Source: Lewinellaceae bacterium | GTDB taxonomy: Bacteria > Bacteroidota > Bacteroidia > Chitinophagales > Saprospiraceae | Direction of reading: 5' to 3' | Length of the DNA stretch: 64,000 nucleotides | NCBI GenBank assembly: GCA_020636095.1 | Contig: JACJYN010000002.1 | Span: 558,001-622,000 of the forward strand | Shown: positions 17,415 through 26,618 of the stretch, piece after piece | Layout of the letters: the number at the start of each line of letters is the position of its first letter | Numbering within the stretch: the stretch's first letter is position 1 | Translations under genes and position numbers: made by a program | The notes under the pieces: model-generated | The model's database searches: none | What the model saw: the letters and a program-made list of their open reading frames with translations, nothing else | What the model was told of the DNA's origin: nothing

Positions 17415-18701
17415 ATGCAAAAATGGTTGATTATTTTATCCCTCCTGGCTTCCTGTCAGCCGAAGCCAGTTGATCATTCCCTTATTCAGGAAGGCCTCTA
17501 CACGGGTACATTCGTATTTGGCAATTTCTCCATGGACTTTGATGTCGAATTGAAAAAAGATTCACTGGATTGGATCGCCTTCTTTACCTGCCTGGAGCAA
17601 AATGCTTACCAGATACCGTTCAGAGCAGTGAAAGTGGAAGGAGACTCGGTGCATTTTCAATTGCAGAGCGACCAATATACCTATCAGTTTGACGGCCGGT
17701 TTGAAGCCGATGGGCAGGGTATAAAGGGAAGCCTGAGGGTGGATACCGTTGCCGGCCCGTTCTCTTTGACCAAGGCTGGGGGCCTGGCATTGGAAACTAT
17801 AAAAAGCGAAGAAGTTTCCTTTGAATCAAATGGGCTATTATTGAAAGGCACGATTTGGAAGCCGGTAAAAAGCAACGGCCATGGCCTGTATTTAATCACC
17901 TCTTCAGGTGACGGCGATCGGGGGGGATCGAGGGCCGAAGCCATCTATTTTGCCCGGCAAGGCTACACCACCTTCCACTTTGATAAAAGAGGCACGGGGG
18001 AATCAGAAGGCAGTTGGCCATCTACCTCCATTGAAACCCTGGCGTCGGACGACATCAACGGCATCCGTTTTTTTGCCGAAAAAATGGCTATCCCCCTTTC
18101 CCACATTGGTATCAAAGGCAGCAGCCAGGGCGGGGCGAAAGTGCCGTACATCCTCAACCGGATCCATGAGCTGGAATACGGGATTGCCGTGAGTTGCCCG
18201 GGCAGCACCCTGCTGGAAAGCGACCTCAATTTTTGGAAAAACAGCAACCGGGAAAATATCGCTCCGGAGTTTCTGGAGCAGGCCGCCTGGTTGCAAAAAA
18301 GCGCTTATGAGTGGCTGGCGGGCCTGGTTAGCAGAGAGGAATTGGATAACAGGTTGAAAACCCATGAAAATGCGCCCTGGGCCGAGTATGTTTGGGCGCC
18401 CGATTGGGAAGCAAAAACAGACAGTGCTTTATTGTTTACCCCGGTTCCGTCTTTTGAACAGGTTCAGCAGCCGGTACTGATCGTACAGGGCTTATCGGAT
18501 GGGGTGATCCCTTCAAATAGTTATGTAATTATTGAACAGGCGCTGGCCAAGGCCGGGAATCAAGGCTTCAACATTGTGAAAATCCCAAACGCTTCCCATT
18601 CCATGTACGATGAAGGGAAAACCGATTTTCCTTATTTTGCTAAACTGGAACCGAGTTACCTGCCAACCCTTACCAACTGGATAAACCGTCAAACAAAGTA
18701 A
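17415..18701 (+). CDS. Alpha/beta-hydrolase lipoprotein
   Basis: The ATG at 17415 gives 428 residues with a lipoprotein signal (LIILSLLASC). A longer frame from 17367 overlaps the preceding stop and would destroy that signal. An N-terminal beta-rich region (about 20-130) precedes the hydrolase domain. The nucleophile elbow is IKGSSQGGAK (GxSxG with Ser in GSSQG), the acid is in VQGLSDGVIPS and the base in NASHSMYDE. The GDGDRGG segment after LITSS is the usual oxyanion strand of the DUF-type serine aminopeptidase/hydrolase group. It is probably an esterase or peptidase on the periplasmic side of a membrane; the substrate is unknown. It starts 33 bp after the arylsulfotransferase stop, so co-transcription is likely. 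Confidence 0.85.
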   Translation: MQKWLIILSLLASCQPKPVDHSLIQEGLYTGTFVFGNFSMDFDVELKKDSLDWIAFFTCLEQNAYQIPFRAVKVEGDSVHFQLQSDQYTYQFDGRFEADGQGIKGSLRVDTVAGPFSLTKAGGLALETIKSEEVSFESNGLLLKGTIWKPVKSNGHGLYLITSSGDGDRGGSRAEAIYFARQGYTTFHFDKRGTGESEGSWPSTSIETLASDDINGIRFFAEKMAIPLSHIGIKGSSQGGAKVPYILNRIHELEYGIAVSCPGSTLLESDLNFWKNSNRENIAPEFLEQAAWLQKSAYEWLAGLVSREELDNRLKTHENAPWAEYVWAPDWEAKTDSALLFTPVPSFEQVQQPVLIVQGLSDGVIPSNSYVIIEQALAKAGNQGFNIVKIPNASHSMYDEGKTDFPYFAKLEPSYLPTLTNWINRQTK

Positions 18702-18711
18702 AATTCCTGTA

Positions 18712-19026
18712 ATGATGAGTAAATACGGACTCTACGGAAAACTAAAAGCCCAATCCGGCAAAGGCGGCGAACTGGCGGCCATCTTACTGGAAGCGGCGGA
18801 ATTGGTGCGCCCTGCCCCGGGCTGCCACATTTACCTCATCGGCAAAGACGCCCAGGATGGCGACACCGTCTGGGTAACCGAGGTGTGGGACAGCAAACAG
18901 GACCACGATGACTCCCTGAAAGCGGATGCCGTCCGGCAGTTGATCGCCCGCGCCATGCCCCTGCTCGACGGCCGGCCGGAAGGAGGGACGGTACTGGAGG
19001 TGCTGGGGGGAGTGGGGTTGGAATGA
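18712..19026 (+). CDS. Antibiotic biosynthesis monooxygenase (ABM) domain protein
   Basis: This is 104 residues starting at an ATG-ATG pair (18712/18715), 10 bp after the hydrolase. It is a dimeric ferredoxin-like ABM fold: YGLYGKLKAQSGKGGELAAILLEAAELV, CHIYLIGKD, VWVTEVWDSKQDHDDSLKAD. YgiN-like relatives oxidise quinols, but many ABM proteins have no known substrate. It is cytoplasmic and the last gene of the apparent operon that begins with the arylsulfotransferase. Confidence 0.85.
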   Translation: MMSKYGLYGKLKAQSGKGGELAAILLEAAELVRPAPGCHIYLIGKDAQDGDTVWVTEVWDSKQDHDDSLKADAVRQLIARAMPLLDGRPEGGTVLEVLGGVGLE

Positions 19027-19048
19027 GGTTGTTTTTGTGTATGGGTGA

Positions 19049-19131
19049 GGGGTGAGCAGTGAGCGGTGAGCAGTGAGCGGTGTATCGGTGTATCAGTGTA
19101 TCAGTGAGCAGTGAGCGGGTGTATCAGTGAG
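19049..19131 (+). repeat. Heptamer/octamer tandem array
   Basis: Degenerate units GGTGAGC, AGTGAGC and GGTGTATC, AGTGTATC follow one another without interruption. Similar octamers occur at 5093-5145, 24190-24245 and 45099-45135. It is non-coding. Confidence 0.75.
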
Positions 19132-19205
19132 GGCAGTCCGTCTCTGCCGGCAGGAGGCCGGCTATGACGGACGGAGGCCGGAAACTCCAGGAAAGGAATG
19201 AAGGA
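19132..19205. repeat. Dispersed repeat, inverted partner at 24125-24200
   Basis: The stretches GGGCAGTCCGTCTCTGCCGG and GGCCGGAAACTCCAGGAAAG occur in reverse complement at 24128-24190, where the middle (GGCAGGAGGCCGGCTATGAC) is missing. The local sequence is itself palindromic (TCCGTC/GACGGA, GGCCGG). Confidence 0.7.
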
Positions 19206-19234
19206 TAGGATAGTTCAATTTTCTGTGTCTTCTG

Positions 19235-19347
19235 GGCTACCATTCCAGGGTTGGACGAGTTCGCGGTTCGGTATTCGCTGTTCGCAAACGCGGCAGGCTG
19301 CTGGGGCTTACCTGCTTCTAACCGTGTCCAATCTTAGACGGGTAGCC
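19235..19347 (-). mobile_element. Miniature inverted-repeat element, family 2 (copy 1)
   Basis: This 113-bp element runs from GGCTACC to GGTAGCC and is flanked by the perfect 8-bp duplication GTCTTCTG (19227-19234 and 19348-19355). Its interior contains heptamer units (GAGTTCG, CGGTTCG, GTATTCG, CTGTTCG). It is the reverse complement of the copy at 29631-29743. GG-ended elements with 8-bp duplications could be passengers of ISL3- or IS1595-like transposases; no such gene is seen here. Confidence 0.88.
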
Positions 19348-19453
19348 GTCTTCTGAAAAAGCCCCTTGATTTTCAGTGATTTGCGAATTGCGAACACTCT
19401 CTGAAGGACTGCCCGTCTTCGTGCCTTGCCCTCATTATTTATCCCGAAACAAA

Positions 19454-20563
19454 ATGAACCCAAAAGAAACTTCACTAAGCAAACAGAAATTCCGCAACAC
19501 CCTCAGAAGCGCTCTCCTGATCGCCTTCCTCTGGGCGGGCATTGCTGCTTTCCAGGCTACTTACGAATACGCCATACTGGCCAGTTACAACGTCTTCCCC
19601 GGACTGAATAGCTATATCGTCCTGCTAAAATCCAATTTACTTACCGCCTTTACCGCCGGTTTTTTGGCTGGCCTCCTGTTGCTACCCCGGGTCAACTCCT
19701 GGCTGAGAACCCACGCCTACGGCCCGGCCCTTTTGCTGTCTTTATTCAGCATTCTGGCGCTTTATTTTCTAATGAGCCTGGTGGGCACCTTTATCTACAA
19801 TTCGTTAAGGCTGAACGTAAGCATCTTTGATGAAGCCATCCTGCCCGAGGCCTACGAATATTTAACCGGAATGGAAAACCTGAAGAACTTCCTCTTCTGG
19901 CTATTGGTCGCCACCATAACCATACTAAGCCTTCAGATCAACGACAAATACGGCCCAGGCGTTTTGTGGGCTTTTATCCTCGGCCGGTACTTCCGTCCCA
20001 GGACGGAAGTCCGCGCTTTCATGTTCCTCGACATCCGGTCATCCACCACCATCGCCGAGCAACTGGAGGAATTACAGTATTTTGAATTCATCAAAGAATT
20101 TTTCCGGGACGCCACACCCGGAATTCTCATGACAAAAGGCGAAATTTACCAGTACGTAGGCGATGAGATCGTAGTGAGTTGGCCCCTTGGTAAAGGACTG
20201 GAAAACAACAACTGCATTCATGCTTTCTTTGAGATTCAAAAGGCCATACAGGACAAGGCGCCCTACTACCAGAAGAAGTATGGTGTCACCCCCTCCTTCA
20301 AAGTAGGCCTTCACTGTGGGAAGGTCGTCACCGGAGAGATCGGCGTCATCAAAAGGGATATCGCCTACTCCGGCGATGTGCTCAACACCGCCGCCCGCAT
20401 CCAGTCGAAATGCAACGAACTGGGAGTGGACATCCTGCTGTCTGAAACCCTGCTCCGGTTACTCGACCTTCCGGCCTCGGGATTTCGGGAAAAGCCGGTC
20501 GGAAAAGTTGAGTTGAAAGGGAAGGCCGACGAGGCGCAATTGTACTCGGTGGAGGAGGGGTAG
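19454..20563 (+). CDS. Membrane class III adenylate/guanylate cyclase
   Basis: The ATG at 19454 gives 370 residues; the frame is open from 19376, but the extension crosses repeat sequence. Four membrane helices lie in the first 170 residues (LLIAFLWAGIAAFQATYEYA, LTAFTAGFLAGLLLLP, LLLSLFSILALYFLMSLVG, FLFWLLVATITILSLQI). The catalytic domain follows: FMFLDIRSSTTIAEQL (first metal Asp), YQYVGDEIVVSW (second Asp), GLHCGKVVTGEIGVIKRDIA and YSGDVLNTAARI. The Lys of GVIK and the Asp of GDVLNTA are the purine-selecting positions and favour ATP. It makes a cyclic nucleotide at the inner membrane face; no sensor domain other than the membrane part is visible. Confidence 0.88.
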   Translation: MNPKETSLSKQKFRNTLRSALLIAFLWAGIAAFQATYEYAILASYNVFPGLNSYIVLLKSNLLTAFTAGFLAGLLLLPRVNSWLRTHAYGPALLLSLFSILALYFLMSLVGTFIYNSLRLNVSIFDEAILPEAYEYLTGMENLKNFLFWLLVATITILSLQINDKYGPGVLWAFILGRYFRPRTEVRAFMFLDIRSSTTIAEQLEELQYFEFIKEFFRDATPGILMTKGEIYQYVGDEIVVSWPLGKGLENNNCIHAFFEIQKAIQDKAPYYQKKYGVTPSFKVGLHCGKVVTGEIGVIKRDIAYSGDVLNTAARIQSKCNELGVDILLSETLLRLLDLPASGFREKPVGKVELKGKADEAQLYSVEEG

Positions 20564-20601
20564 AGGCATCTAAACTTGCGAAGCAACATAACCATGTAAC
20601 G

Positions 20602-20689
20602 ATAAGTATATGGACAGAATGAGTGAATGAGTGAAAATAATGGACTCTACCCGGGTTTCATGCCTCACTATTTGTGTCCAGGTACTTAT
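20602..20689. mobile_element. Small inverted-repeat element, family 4
   Basis: Ends AAGTATATGGACA and (right, inverted) AAGTACCTGGACA flank an 88-bp segment. TA dinucleotides lie at the borders, and a tetranucleotide-like run (GAATGAGTGAATGAGTG) and CTACCCGGGTTTCATG lie inside. It is related to 11203-11280 read in reverse and to 5042-5092. It is non-coding. Confidence 0.55.
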
Positions 20690-20790
20690 AATGGAATAAA
20701 TCAGAAGGCGGAAATCCTGGCATTGGAGGCCCTATTCCTACTTCCGACTTCACCCATGGCTTGTCCAAAGTCCAGCAAAATCAAAAAAAC

Positions 20791-21897
20791 ATGAAAAATA
20801 CGCTGTTAGCCCTTGCCCTCGTCACCTTTCTTTGGGCCTGCCAGGAGGCGCCCAACGCCTCCACTTTTTCCTCGGAGCTGGACGCCCTCTTCCAAACCCA
20901 ACTGCCCGCCGATGAACCCGGTGGCGCCGTACTGGCCCTGAGAGGAGACAGCATCCTGTTTTCCGGGGGGTACGGCCTGGCGGACCTGGAGGCCGGGGAA
21001 AAGATCACCCCTAACACGCTATTCAATACAGGCTCCATCAGCAAAACCTTTGTGGCGTACGGCATCCTGAAGCTGCGGGATGAAGGCGCCCTGTCGCTGG
21101 AAGACAGCCTCGGCCTGTACTTCCCCGATTTCGACAACCCTGAGATCGCCGACAAAGTCCGTATCAAACACCTGCTTTCACACACCTCCGGCCTGCCCGA
21201 CCTCCGCAAGGTGGACGAGGACAGCCTGTTCTATCTCACTGCCAAAGACCAGGAGAACTGGGAACCCATCAAAAGGGCCCAGGCGCTGAACTTCGAGCCC
21301 GGCGAGAAATTCCAGTACTCCAACCCTGCCTTCAACGGCCTGGCGCTCATCATTGAGCAGGTAGCTGGCAGGAAGTGGCAGGACTATGTCCACCAGGAGA
21401 TCATGCTGCCCGCCGGAATGGAGAACAGCACGATCACCGATGGGCCGTACCCGGAGGAGGGCGTCGCCCACGCTTATGAGAAAGAAAATGGCCAATACCG
21501 GGAATGCGATTATGGCGAATATCCCACCTTTGCAGCCGCCGGCAATGGCGGCGTGTGGAGCTCCGTCAATGAATTGGCGCAGTACGAGCTGGCCATCCGC
21601 CGGGGCGCCTTCCTGGATGATACCACCATCGCCGAATCCCGTCGCGTATACCAGCCCTCCAACTGGGCGGACAGCCTGCCGCCCTTTCTCGGCTTCAGTT
21701 GGTTTATCGACGCACCCGCACCGCCTCTGAACGTACGCATCGTCAAGCACACCGGCTCGCAGGGGGGCTTCCGGGCGTTTTACCTCAGTATCCCGGAAAA
21801 GGAAATCTTATACGTGGCGCTTTTTAACCGGCCGGTGGATGTGGAAACCTTGATGGCAAAGGGGCTGGCGCTAATGAAAAAGTATGATTGCTTTTAA
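20791..21897 (+). CDS. Serine hydrolase, class C beta-lactamase/esterase family (lipoprotein)
   Basis: The ATG at 20791 gives 368 residues with a lipoprotein signal (LALALVTFLWAC). The domain is the beta-lactamase/transpeptidase fold of the EstB/AmpC-like group: catalytic GSISKTFVAYG (SxxK), HLLSHTSGLPD, YSNPAFNGLALIIE (YxN) and HTGSQGGFRAF (KTG-like HTG box). Such proteins cleave esters, D-amino-acid peptides or beta-lactams; clinical resistance cannot be inferred. It faces the periplasm. The stop is 10 bp before the sulfatase gene, so the two form an operon. Confidence 0.9.
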   Translation: MKNTLLALALVTFLWACQEAPNASTFSSELDALFQTQLPADEPGGAVLALRGDSILFSGGYGLADLEAGEKITPNTLFNTGSISKTFVAYGILKLRDEGALSLEDSLGLYFPDFDNPEIADKVRIKHLLSHTSGLPDLRKVDEDSLFYLTAKDQENWEPIKRAQALNFEPGEKFQYSNPAFNGLALIIEQVAGRKWQDYVHQEIMLPAGMENSTITDGPYPEEGVAHAYEKENGQYRECDYGEYPTFAAAGNGGVWSSVNELAQYELAIRRGAFLDDTTIAESRRVYQPSNWADSLPPFLGFSWFIDAPAPPLNVRIVKHTGSQGGFRAFYLSIPEKEILYVALFNRPVDVETLMAKGLALMKKYDCF

Positions 21898-21906
21898 AAT
21901 ACCAGC

Positions 21907-24045
21907 ATGATGAACCATTACCCAAAATTCGCCTGGATTTTCTTTTTCTTTACAGCCCTCCTGCTGTCCTGTAACAAAAAGGGCCCTCCTCCCAACGTCG
22001 TCGTTCTCTTCACCGATGACCAGCGCGCCAATACCATCCGGGCATGGGGCAATGAAGAGATCTACACTCCCAACATGGACCGGCTGGCCGAAATGGGCGT
22101 TAGTTTTACCCATGCCTACGTAATGGGCTCGCATCACGGAGCGGTCTGCGCCCCCAGCCGGGCGATGCTGCTCGCGGGAAAACCTTATACCCATATCCCC
22201 AAAGCTTTTATCGATAGGGGGCAGGGTGAGCCGGACAGCACGTTCCCCTTCACCCTCTTTCCCGAATGGCTGAGGGCGCAGGGCTACACCACCTTCTTCA
22301 CCGGCAAGTGGCACAACAACACGTCGAAGATGAGCCAGGCTTTTTCCTCCGGGGAGAACATCTTTATCGGAGGCATGCACTGGCCAAAAGACGGGGGGCA
22401 CCGGCGGCCCCAGCTTTGGCATTTTGACACCACCAATATCTACGCCCCGGAAGACAAATGGCAGGCGGAGGAATTCTCGAGCGCCATGTACAGCAATGCC
22501 GCCCTCGATTTCATCCGGGAACAAGATGGGAAAAAACCTTTCTGCCTCTACGTGGCCTACACCGCTCCCCATGATCCGCGCGAAGCGCCGGACGAGTTCC
22601 GGCAGCTGTACGATACCGCTAAAATTCAGCTGCCCCCCAATTTTTTCCCACAACACCCCTTCGACAACGGCCACCTGCACACCCGCGACGAGCACCTCGC
22701 TCCTTTCCCCCGCACGCCGGGGGGCGTCAAATCAGACATCGCCGCCTACTACGCCATGATTTCCGAAGTGGACGCCGAGATCGGGCGGGTTTTGGATGAG
22801 TTGGAAGCCCGAGACCTGCTGGACAATACCATTATTGTCTTTGCCGGCGACAACGGCCTGGCAGTGGGGCAGCACGGCCTGTACGGAAAACAGAGCGTCT
22901 ACGAACACAGTGTCGGGGTGCCGCTGATCATCGCCGCTCCTGGGATAAAAGGGGGGCGCAAGGCGGAAACCCTCTGCTATCTGTATGATGTATTCCCCAC
23001 GCTCGCCGGCCTGCTGGGAGTAGATGCCCCGGAATCGGTGGAGGGAAAAAGCTTGCTGCCCGCCCTCCAACGGGAAGACAGCCGCATCCGGGAGCACGTC
23101 TTTTTCGCCCACGCCAGAGAAATGCGCGCGGTCCGCACCGATGACGGCTGGAAACTGATCCAATACTTCGTCAAAGGAAAAACTCACCAGCAATTGTACA
23201 ACCTGAAGGAAGACCCCTGGGAAACCAACAACCTGGCCAATGAGCCCGCCTCTCAGGAAAAAAAGGAAGCCCTGTCCCAACTGCTGATCCAAAGCATCGG
23301 GGAATACGATGATGCTTTCATTCAACCTCACATCAGCCTGAACCAGCAAAGATTCAATAGCCCGGTTGAAGTTGCCATCACCCAACCCTTCTCCACGACG
23401 GAGCTCCGCTACACCCTCGATGACACTGAACCCAACGCTCAAAGCCCGGTTTTTACCACCCCCTTTACTCTTTCGGAATCTGCCATCATCAAAGCCGCCG
23501 TCTTCGGCGAGGGCCGGCAGATTAGCCAAACCACTTCGGCCGAAGCCAGGATCAGTTTTCACATCAAAGCCCTATCCCTCCTAACCCCTCCCTCGGAAAA
23601 ATACCCGGCTAAAGGAGCCCTCACCCTGCTCGACGGTATGAATGGAACCACCGACGCCTCGGCCGGCCACTGGCTGGGTTACGAGGGGGAGGACTTTGAG
23701 GCTGTCGTTGAACTTACAGCCGAACAACCCATTTCAGAGGTAGGCATCCGCTACCTGAGCCATACCGGATCGTGGATCTTCCCGCCCGCCCGCCTGGAAG
23801 TGAGCTTCTCCAATGACGGAAAAAAGTTTGGGAATTCAATTGAGCAGACACTCGCCCCCCTTCAAGGCCCGGAGGCGCCGGAAGCCATCACCTGGACAAT
23901 GCCCGTCAACGGACAAAATGCCCGGTTCGTGAAATTCAAGGCGGAAAATATTGGTAACTGCCCGGACTGGCACATGGGCAAGGGGGGAAAGGCGTGGTTG
24001 TTCGTTGATGAGGTGGTTATCCGGGCCGGCAACCCTCCCGAATGA
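21907..24045 (+). CDS. Formylglycine-dependent sulfatase with C-terminal accessory domains (lipoprotein)
   Basis: This is 712 residues with a lipoprotein signal (FTALLLSCNKK). The sulfatase domain (about 28-450) starts NVVVLFTDDQRANTIR, and Cys81 in VCAPSRAML is the site converted to formylglycine. Other active-site motifs are TGKWHN, IVFAGDNGLAVGQHGLYGKQ and YVAYTAPHDPR. After about 480 come a chitobiase-like beta domain (LRYTLDDTEPNAQ, IIKAAVFGEG) and an F5/8-type region (WLGYEGEDFEAVVEL). It belongs to the choline-/aryl-sulfatase S1 group and probably removes sulfate from polysaccharides. The FGE-fold protein at 3901 lacks the catalytic cysteines, so the activating enzyme must lie elsewhere. 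Confidence 0.92.
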   Translation: MMNHYPKFAWIFFFFTALLLSCNKKGPPPNVVVLFTDDQRANTIRAWGNEEIYTPNMDRLAEMGVSFTHAYVMGSHHGAVCAPSRAMLLAGKPYTHIPKAFIDRGQGEPDSTFPFTLFPEWLRAQGYTTFFTGKWHNNTSKMSQAFSSGENIFIGGMHWPKDGGHRRPQLWHFDTTNIYAPEDKWQAEEFSSAMYSNAALDFIREQDGKKPFCLYVAYTAPHDPREAPDEFRQLYDTAKIQLPPNFFPQHPFDNGHLHTRDEHLAPFPRTPGGVKSDIAAYYAMISEVDAEIGRVLDELEARDLLDNTIIVFAGDNGLAVGQHGLYGKQSVYEHSVGVPLIIAAPGIKGGRKAETLCYLYDVFPTLAGLLGVDAPESVEGKSLLPALQREDSRIREHVFFAHAREMRAVRTDDGWKLIQYFVKGKTHQQLYNLKEDPWETNNLANEPASQEKKEALSQLLIQSIGEYDDAFIQPHISLNQQRFNSPVEVAITQPFSTTELRYTLDDTEPNAQSPVFTTPFTLSESAIIKAAVFGEGRQISQTTSAEARISFHIKALSLLTPPSEKYPAKGALTLLDGMNGTTDASAGHWLGYEGEDFEAVVELTAEQPISEVGIRYLSHTGSWIFPPARLEVSFSNDGKKFGNSIEQTLAPLQGPEAPEAITWTMPVNGQNARFVKFKAENIGNCPDWHMGKGGKAWLFVDEVVIRAGNPPE

Positions 24046-24331
24046 AGGAATGAGGGAATGAATAGGAATAAAATATGTTTAAACCTGAAAGTCATTTACA
24101 TATTGAAATTATTCAATCATTCGCTAATTCAGTCCTTCATTCCTTTCCTGGAGTTTCCGGCCTCCGTCCGGCAGAGACGGACTGCCCTCACTGACACACC
24201 CCTCTCCGATACACTGACACACTGCTCCCTAATACACTGCCCTCTGGCACACAAAATACACCCAAATACCCAGCGGTATAAATGCCGTCGCCACCTTTTT
24301 CCTATCTTGCATTTTTTTTACAATCCGCCCT
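24046..24331. repeat. Repeat-rich spacer
   Basis: It contains a GAATGAAGGAATGAGGGAATG run at 24042-24065, the inverted partner of 19132-19205 (24125-24200), and a degenerate octamer array (GATACACTGACACACTGC, about 24190-24245). No gene is supported. Confidence 0.65.
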
Positions 24332-25375
24332 ATGCCCTTCATCGACTTTGCCGCCATCATCAGGGAGGCCTGGATGGCTTATGACAGCAGCCGGGAGATC
24401 GCCCACATCACGGATATCAGCGCTCAGGTATCGACCAACCACGTGTACCGCATTGTGTTTCGCGATAAGAGCATCATCATCGGCAAGCTATCCTATTTCG
24501 GGAAGTACGAATACTTTGTCGAAGACCACAGCATCATCAATTCTCTGTCGAACAACCTGCCTGCCCCTTTCGAGCATTTCCTGGCCCGCTCCCTGATGAA
24601 GGGCAACACCCTTTTCGTCCACCGTCACAAAAATGAGGTCATCGACGCCTGGGTTGTCTTTTACCGGCCCATAAAGATCAAAAACCGCCCGCCCCGGCGG
24701 CTCAGCGAAGAACAGATCGTCAAACTGGCCGAGCAATTTGCCCTCTTCCACAAAGCCTGCCATACCATCCGCCACACCATACCCCCTTCTTCCAAAACCC
24801 TGGAAGTGGACATCCACCACCTGCTGGAGATCATGGACACGGAAGTGGGCCGCCACGAGTACCGCCTGCACGAAGGGCTGATCCGGGAGCAGGCGGAGCA
24901 CTTCTTTGTAAATATGGAAAGGCTGCAAGCCAACAAACTGGATAAGATTCCCGTCTTTGTCGACTGGAACATCGGCAATTTCTCCCTCACTTCTTCCTTC
25001 AAATTTTACTCCCGCTGGGATTACGACTGGTTCCGGATGAGCTCGCGTATGATGGATTTTTACTTCATCAGCCGCGTGGTTTCTGATATTGGGGACCGTA
25101 CCGTATTCACCTATAACATCGAACCGCTGATGGAAGAGCGGTTTATCCTGTTTCTAAAAACCTACCATCAGATTTTTCCTTTTAAAGCAGAAGAGATTCG
25201 GCTCCTGAAGGAAGTGTACCGCTTCTTCCTCCTCAACTATGTCATCAAGGACGGGCGCTACTTTTTTCACGAGATTTTCGCCACCAAGCTGCAAAAGGAG
25301 GCCTATAGCATCCACCTGCCTTCCATCGAAGAAAAATTTGACGCGGATATCCTTTTACAGGCACTCAATCTTTAA
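24332..25375 (+). CDS. Aminoglycoside-phosphotransferase-fold kinase, unknown substrate
   Basis: This is 347 residues. The N-lobe has YRIVFRDKSIIIGKLSYFGK, a strand-lysine arrangement. The C-lobe shows IPVFVDWNIGNFSLTSSF in the place of the HxDxxxxN catalytic loop (Asp in VDWN, Asn in IGNFS) and SRWDYDWFRMSSRMMDF as the metal-binding DYD segment. These are features of the APH/choline-kinase superfamily, with the usual catalytic His replaced by Val. It has no signal peptide. The stop is 5 bp before a HAD phosphatase gene, so a kinase and a phosphatase are made together. Homoserine, choline or sugar kinase activities are possible, but nothing here decides. Confidence 0.75.
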   Translation: MPFIDFAAIIREAWMAYDSSREIAHITDISAQVSTNHVYRIVFRDKSIIIGKLSYFGKYEYFVEDHSIINSLSNNLPAPFEHFLARSLMKGNTLFVHRHKNEVIDAWVVFYRPIKIKNRPPRRLSEEQIVKLAEQFALFHKACHTIRHTIPPSSKTLEVDIHHLLEIMDTEVGRHEYRLHEGLIREQAEHFFVNMERLQANKLDKIPVFVDWNIGNFSLTSSFKFYSRWDYDWFRMSSRMMDFYFISRVVSDIGDRTVFTYNIEPLMEERFILFLKTYHQIFPFKAEEIRLLKEVYRFFLLNYVIKDGRYFFHEIFATKLQKEAYSIHLPSIEEKFDADILLQALNL

Positions 25376-25380
25376 AGACT

Positions 25381-26226
25381 ATGGAAAAACAATCATTCCT
25401 GGCTATAGCCGAAAACTTCAAAGCTGTTTTCCTCGACTCTTACGGCGTACTCAAGAACCACCGGGGCCTGATCGATGGCGTACAGCAGACCGTCGACTTT
25501 ATCCGCGAGCGGGGCATCGCCCTGCGCATCCTCACCAATGACGCTTCCCGCAGCCAGCACGAGCAGTTCGCTTCCTTCCGCCGACTGGGCTTACAGGGGA
25601 TTGAAGAAGAGGAGATCATCACCTCCGGCATGCTGGCCAAGCAGTACCTGCAACACAAGGTCAGGAGCGGCAGGGTAGCCTACCTGGGCACCGAAAGCGC
25701 CGCCAGTTATATTCTCGAATCCGGCAACACCTCCATTCCCGCCCGCGAGGTGGACCTGGACAAGGCCGACGAGATCGACGCTTTCGTCTTCCTGGACGAC
25801 GAGGGTTTCGACTGGAACCGCGACATCAACACCACCGTCAACCTGCTGCGCCGGAAGACCATGCCGGTCATCGTCGCCAATTCCGATAAGCTCTACCCGG
25901 TCTCCAAAAACGACGTGGCCCTGGCCACCGGCAGCGTCGCCCAACTGGTGGAAAACATCCTGAACCGCTCCTTCATCCACTTTGGCAAGCCCGACTCTCA
26001 GATGTTCATGTATGCCTTCGACCACCTGAGCCAGTCCGGGCAATATGATAAAGACGACATCCTGATGGTAGGCGATACCCTGCACACCGACATCCTCGGC
26101 GGCAATAAGTTTGGATTGAAGACGACCCTCGTCCTGTCGGGCAATACCAGTGGACGAAACGCCGGCCTGCTGATCAGTTCGACGGGGATTATTCCGGATT
26201 ATATTTGTGAGTCGATTGTTAGTTAG
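25381..26226 (+). CDS. HAD-IIA family phosphatase (NagD-like)
   Basis: This is 281 residues. Motif I is AVFLDSYGVLKNH (with Ser in the second acid position, as DxYG), motif II RILTNDASRS, and motif IV MVGDTLHTDILGGNKFGL. Between them lies a C2-type cap (about 85-200) as in NagD, p-nitrophenyl phosphatase and related HAD-IIA enzymes. These hydrolyse small sugar or nucleotide phosphates. It is tightly coupled to the preceding APH-fold kinase gene, which suggests a pathway in which a metabolite is phosphorylated and its product or by-product dephosphorylated. Confidence 0.88.
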   Translation: MEKQSFLAIAENFKAVFLDSYGVLKNHRGLIDGVQQTVDFIRERGIALRILTNDASRSQHEQFASFRRLGLQGIEEEEIITSGMLAKQYLQHKVRSGRVAYLGTESAASYILESGNTSIPAREVDLDKADEIDAFVFLDDEGFDWNRDINTTVNLLRRKTMPVIVANSDKLYPVSKNDVALATGSVAQLVENILNRSFIHFGKPDSQMFMYAFDHLSQSGQYDKDDILMVGDTLHTDILGGNKFGLKTTLVLSGNTSGRNAGLLISSTGIIPDYICESIVS

Positions 26227-26275
26227 ACTTGACAAGTTTTTCCGATGGGAGCCGGACTGTAAACTTGTCAAGTCT
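26225..26275. terminator. Palindrome after the HAD gene, likely terminator
   Basis: Perfect 15-bp arms AGACTTGACAAGTTT (26225-26239) and AAACTTGTCAAGTCT (26261-26275) overlap the stop codon. The following sequence is only moderately T-rich. The AACTTGNCAAGTCT half is shared with 38964-38978 and 54814-54828, so it is also a dispersed palindromic repeat. Confidence 0.65.
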
Positions 26276-26378
26276 ATTGCTATTAAATTCTTTTTAGGGG
26301 TTTGGAAATAAATAAGGTACTCAAAATGGCGCAGTTATTTTTTCGCTAGGCTTCCGCCTGGTGTTCGTCCCGTAGTTC

Positions 26379-26474
26379 ACCCTGTGAAATAGATCGGCCC
26401 TGAATCATCACTATGTTAAAGTTAGGTTCAAATGCCGTTTATCCATAATTGCCTAAAGAAGTATTTCACAGGGT
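26379..26474. repeat. 96-bp inverted-repeat element
   Basis: Ends ACCCTGTGAAATA (26379-26391) and TATTTCACAGGGT (26462-26474) are perfect inverted repeats. With TTC/AAA added the match is 15 of 16. There is no clear target duplication and no coding capacity. It may be a degenerate miniature element. Confidence 0.65.
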
Positions 26475-26618
26475 AAAGTTAGCAGTTCATGCCGGCTTTA
26501 TTTTTGAGCTAAAGCGAGTTGGCAAAAAAAAGGAGAGGGAAATAAATGCCGCCTTTGGCAGCCGATTTTTTTTAAAAAGCGGGAAAATATGCGAAATTGT
26601 AATCACTAAAGAAAAGAT

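Noticed and set aside
26225..26275. Family-type mobile element around AGACTTGACAAGTTT
   Set aside because: No target duplication and only 51 bp; it fits better as a terminator-like dispersed palindrome.
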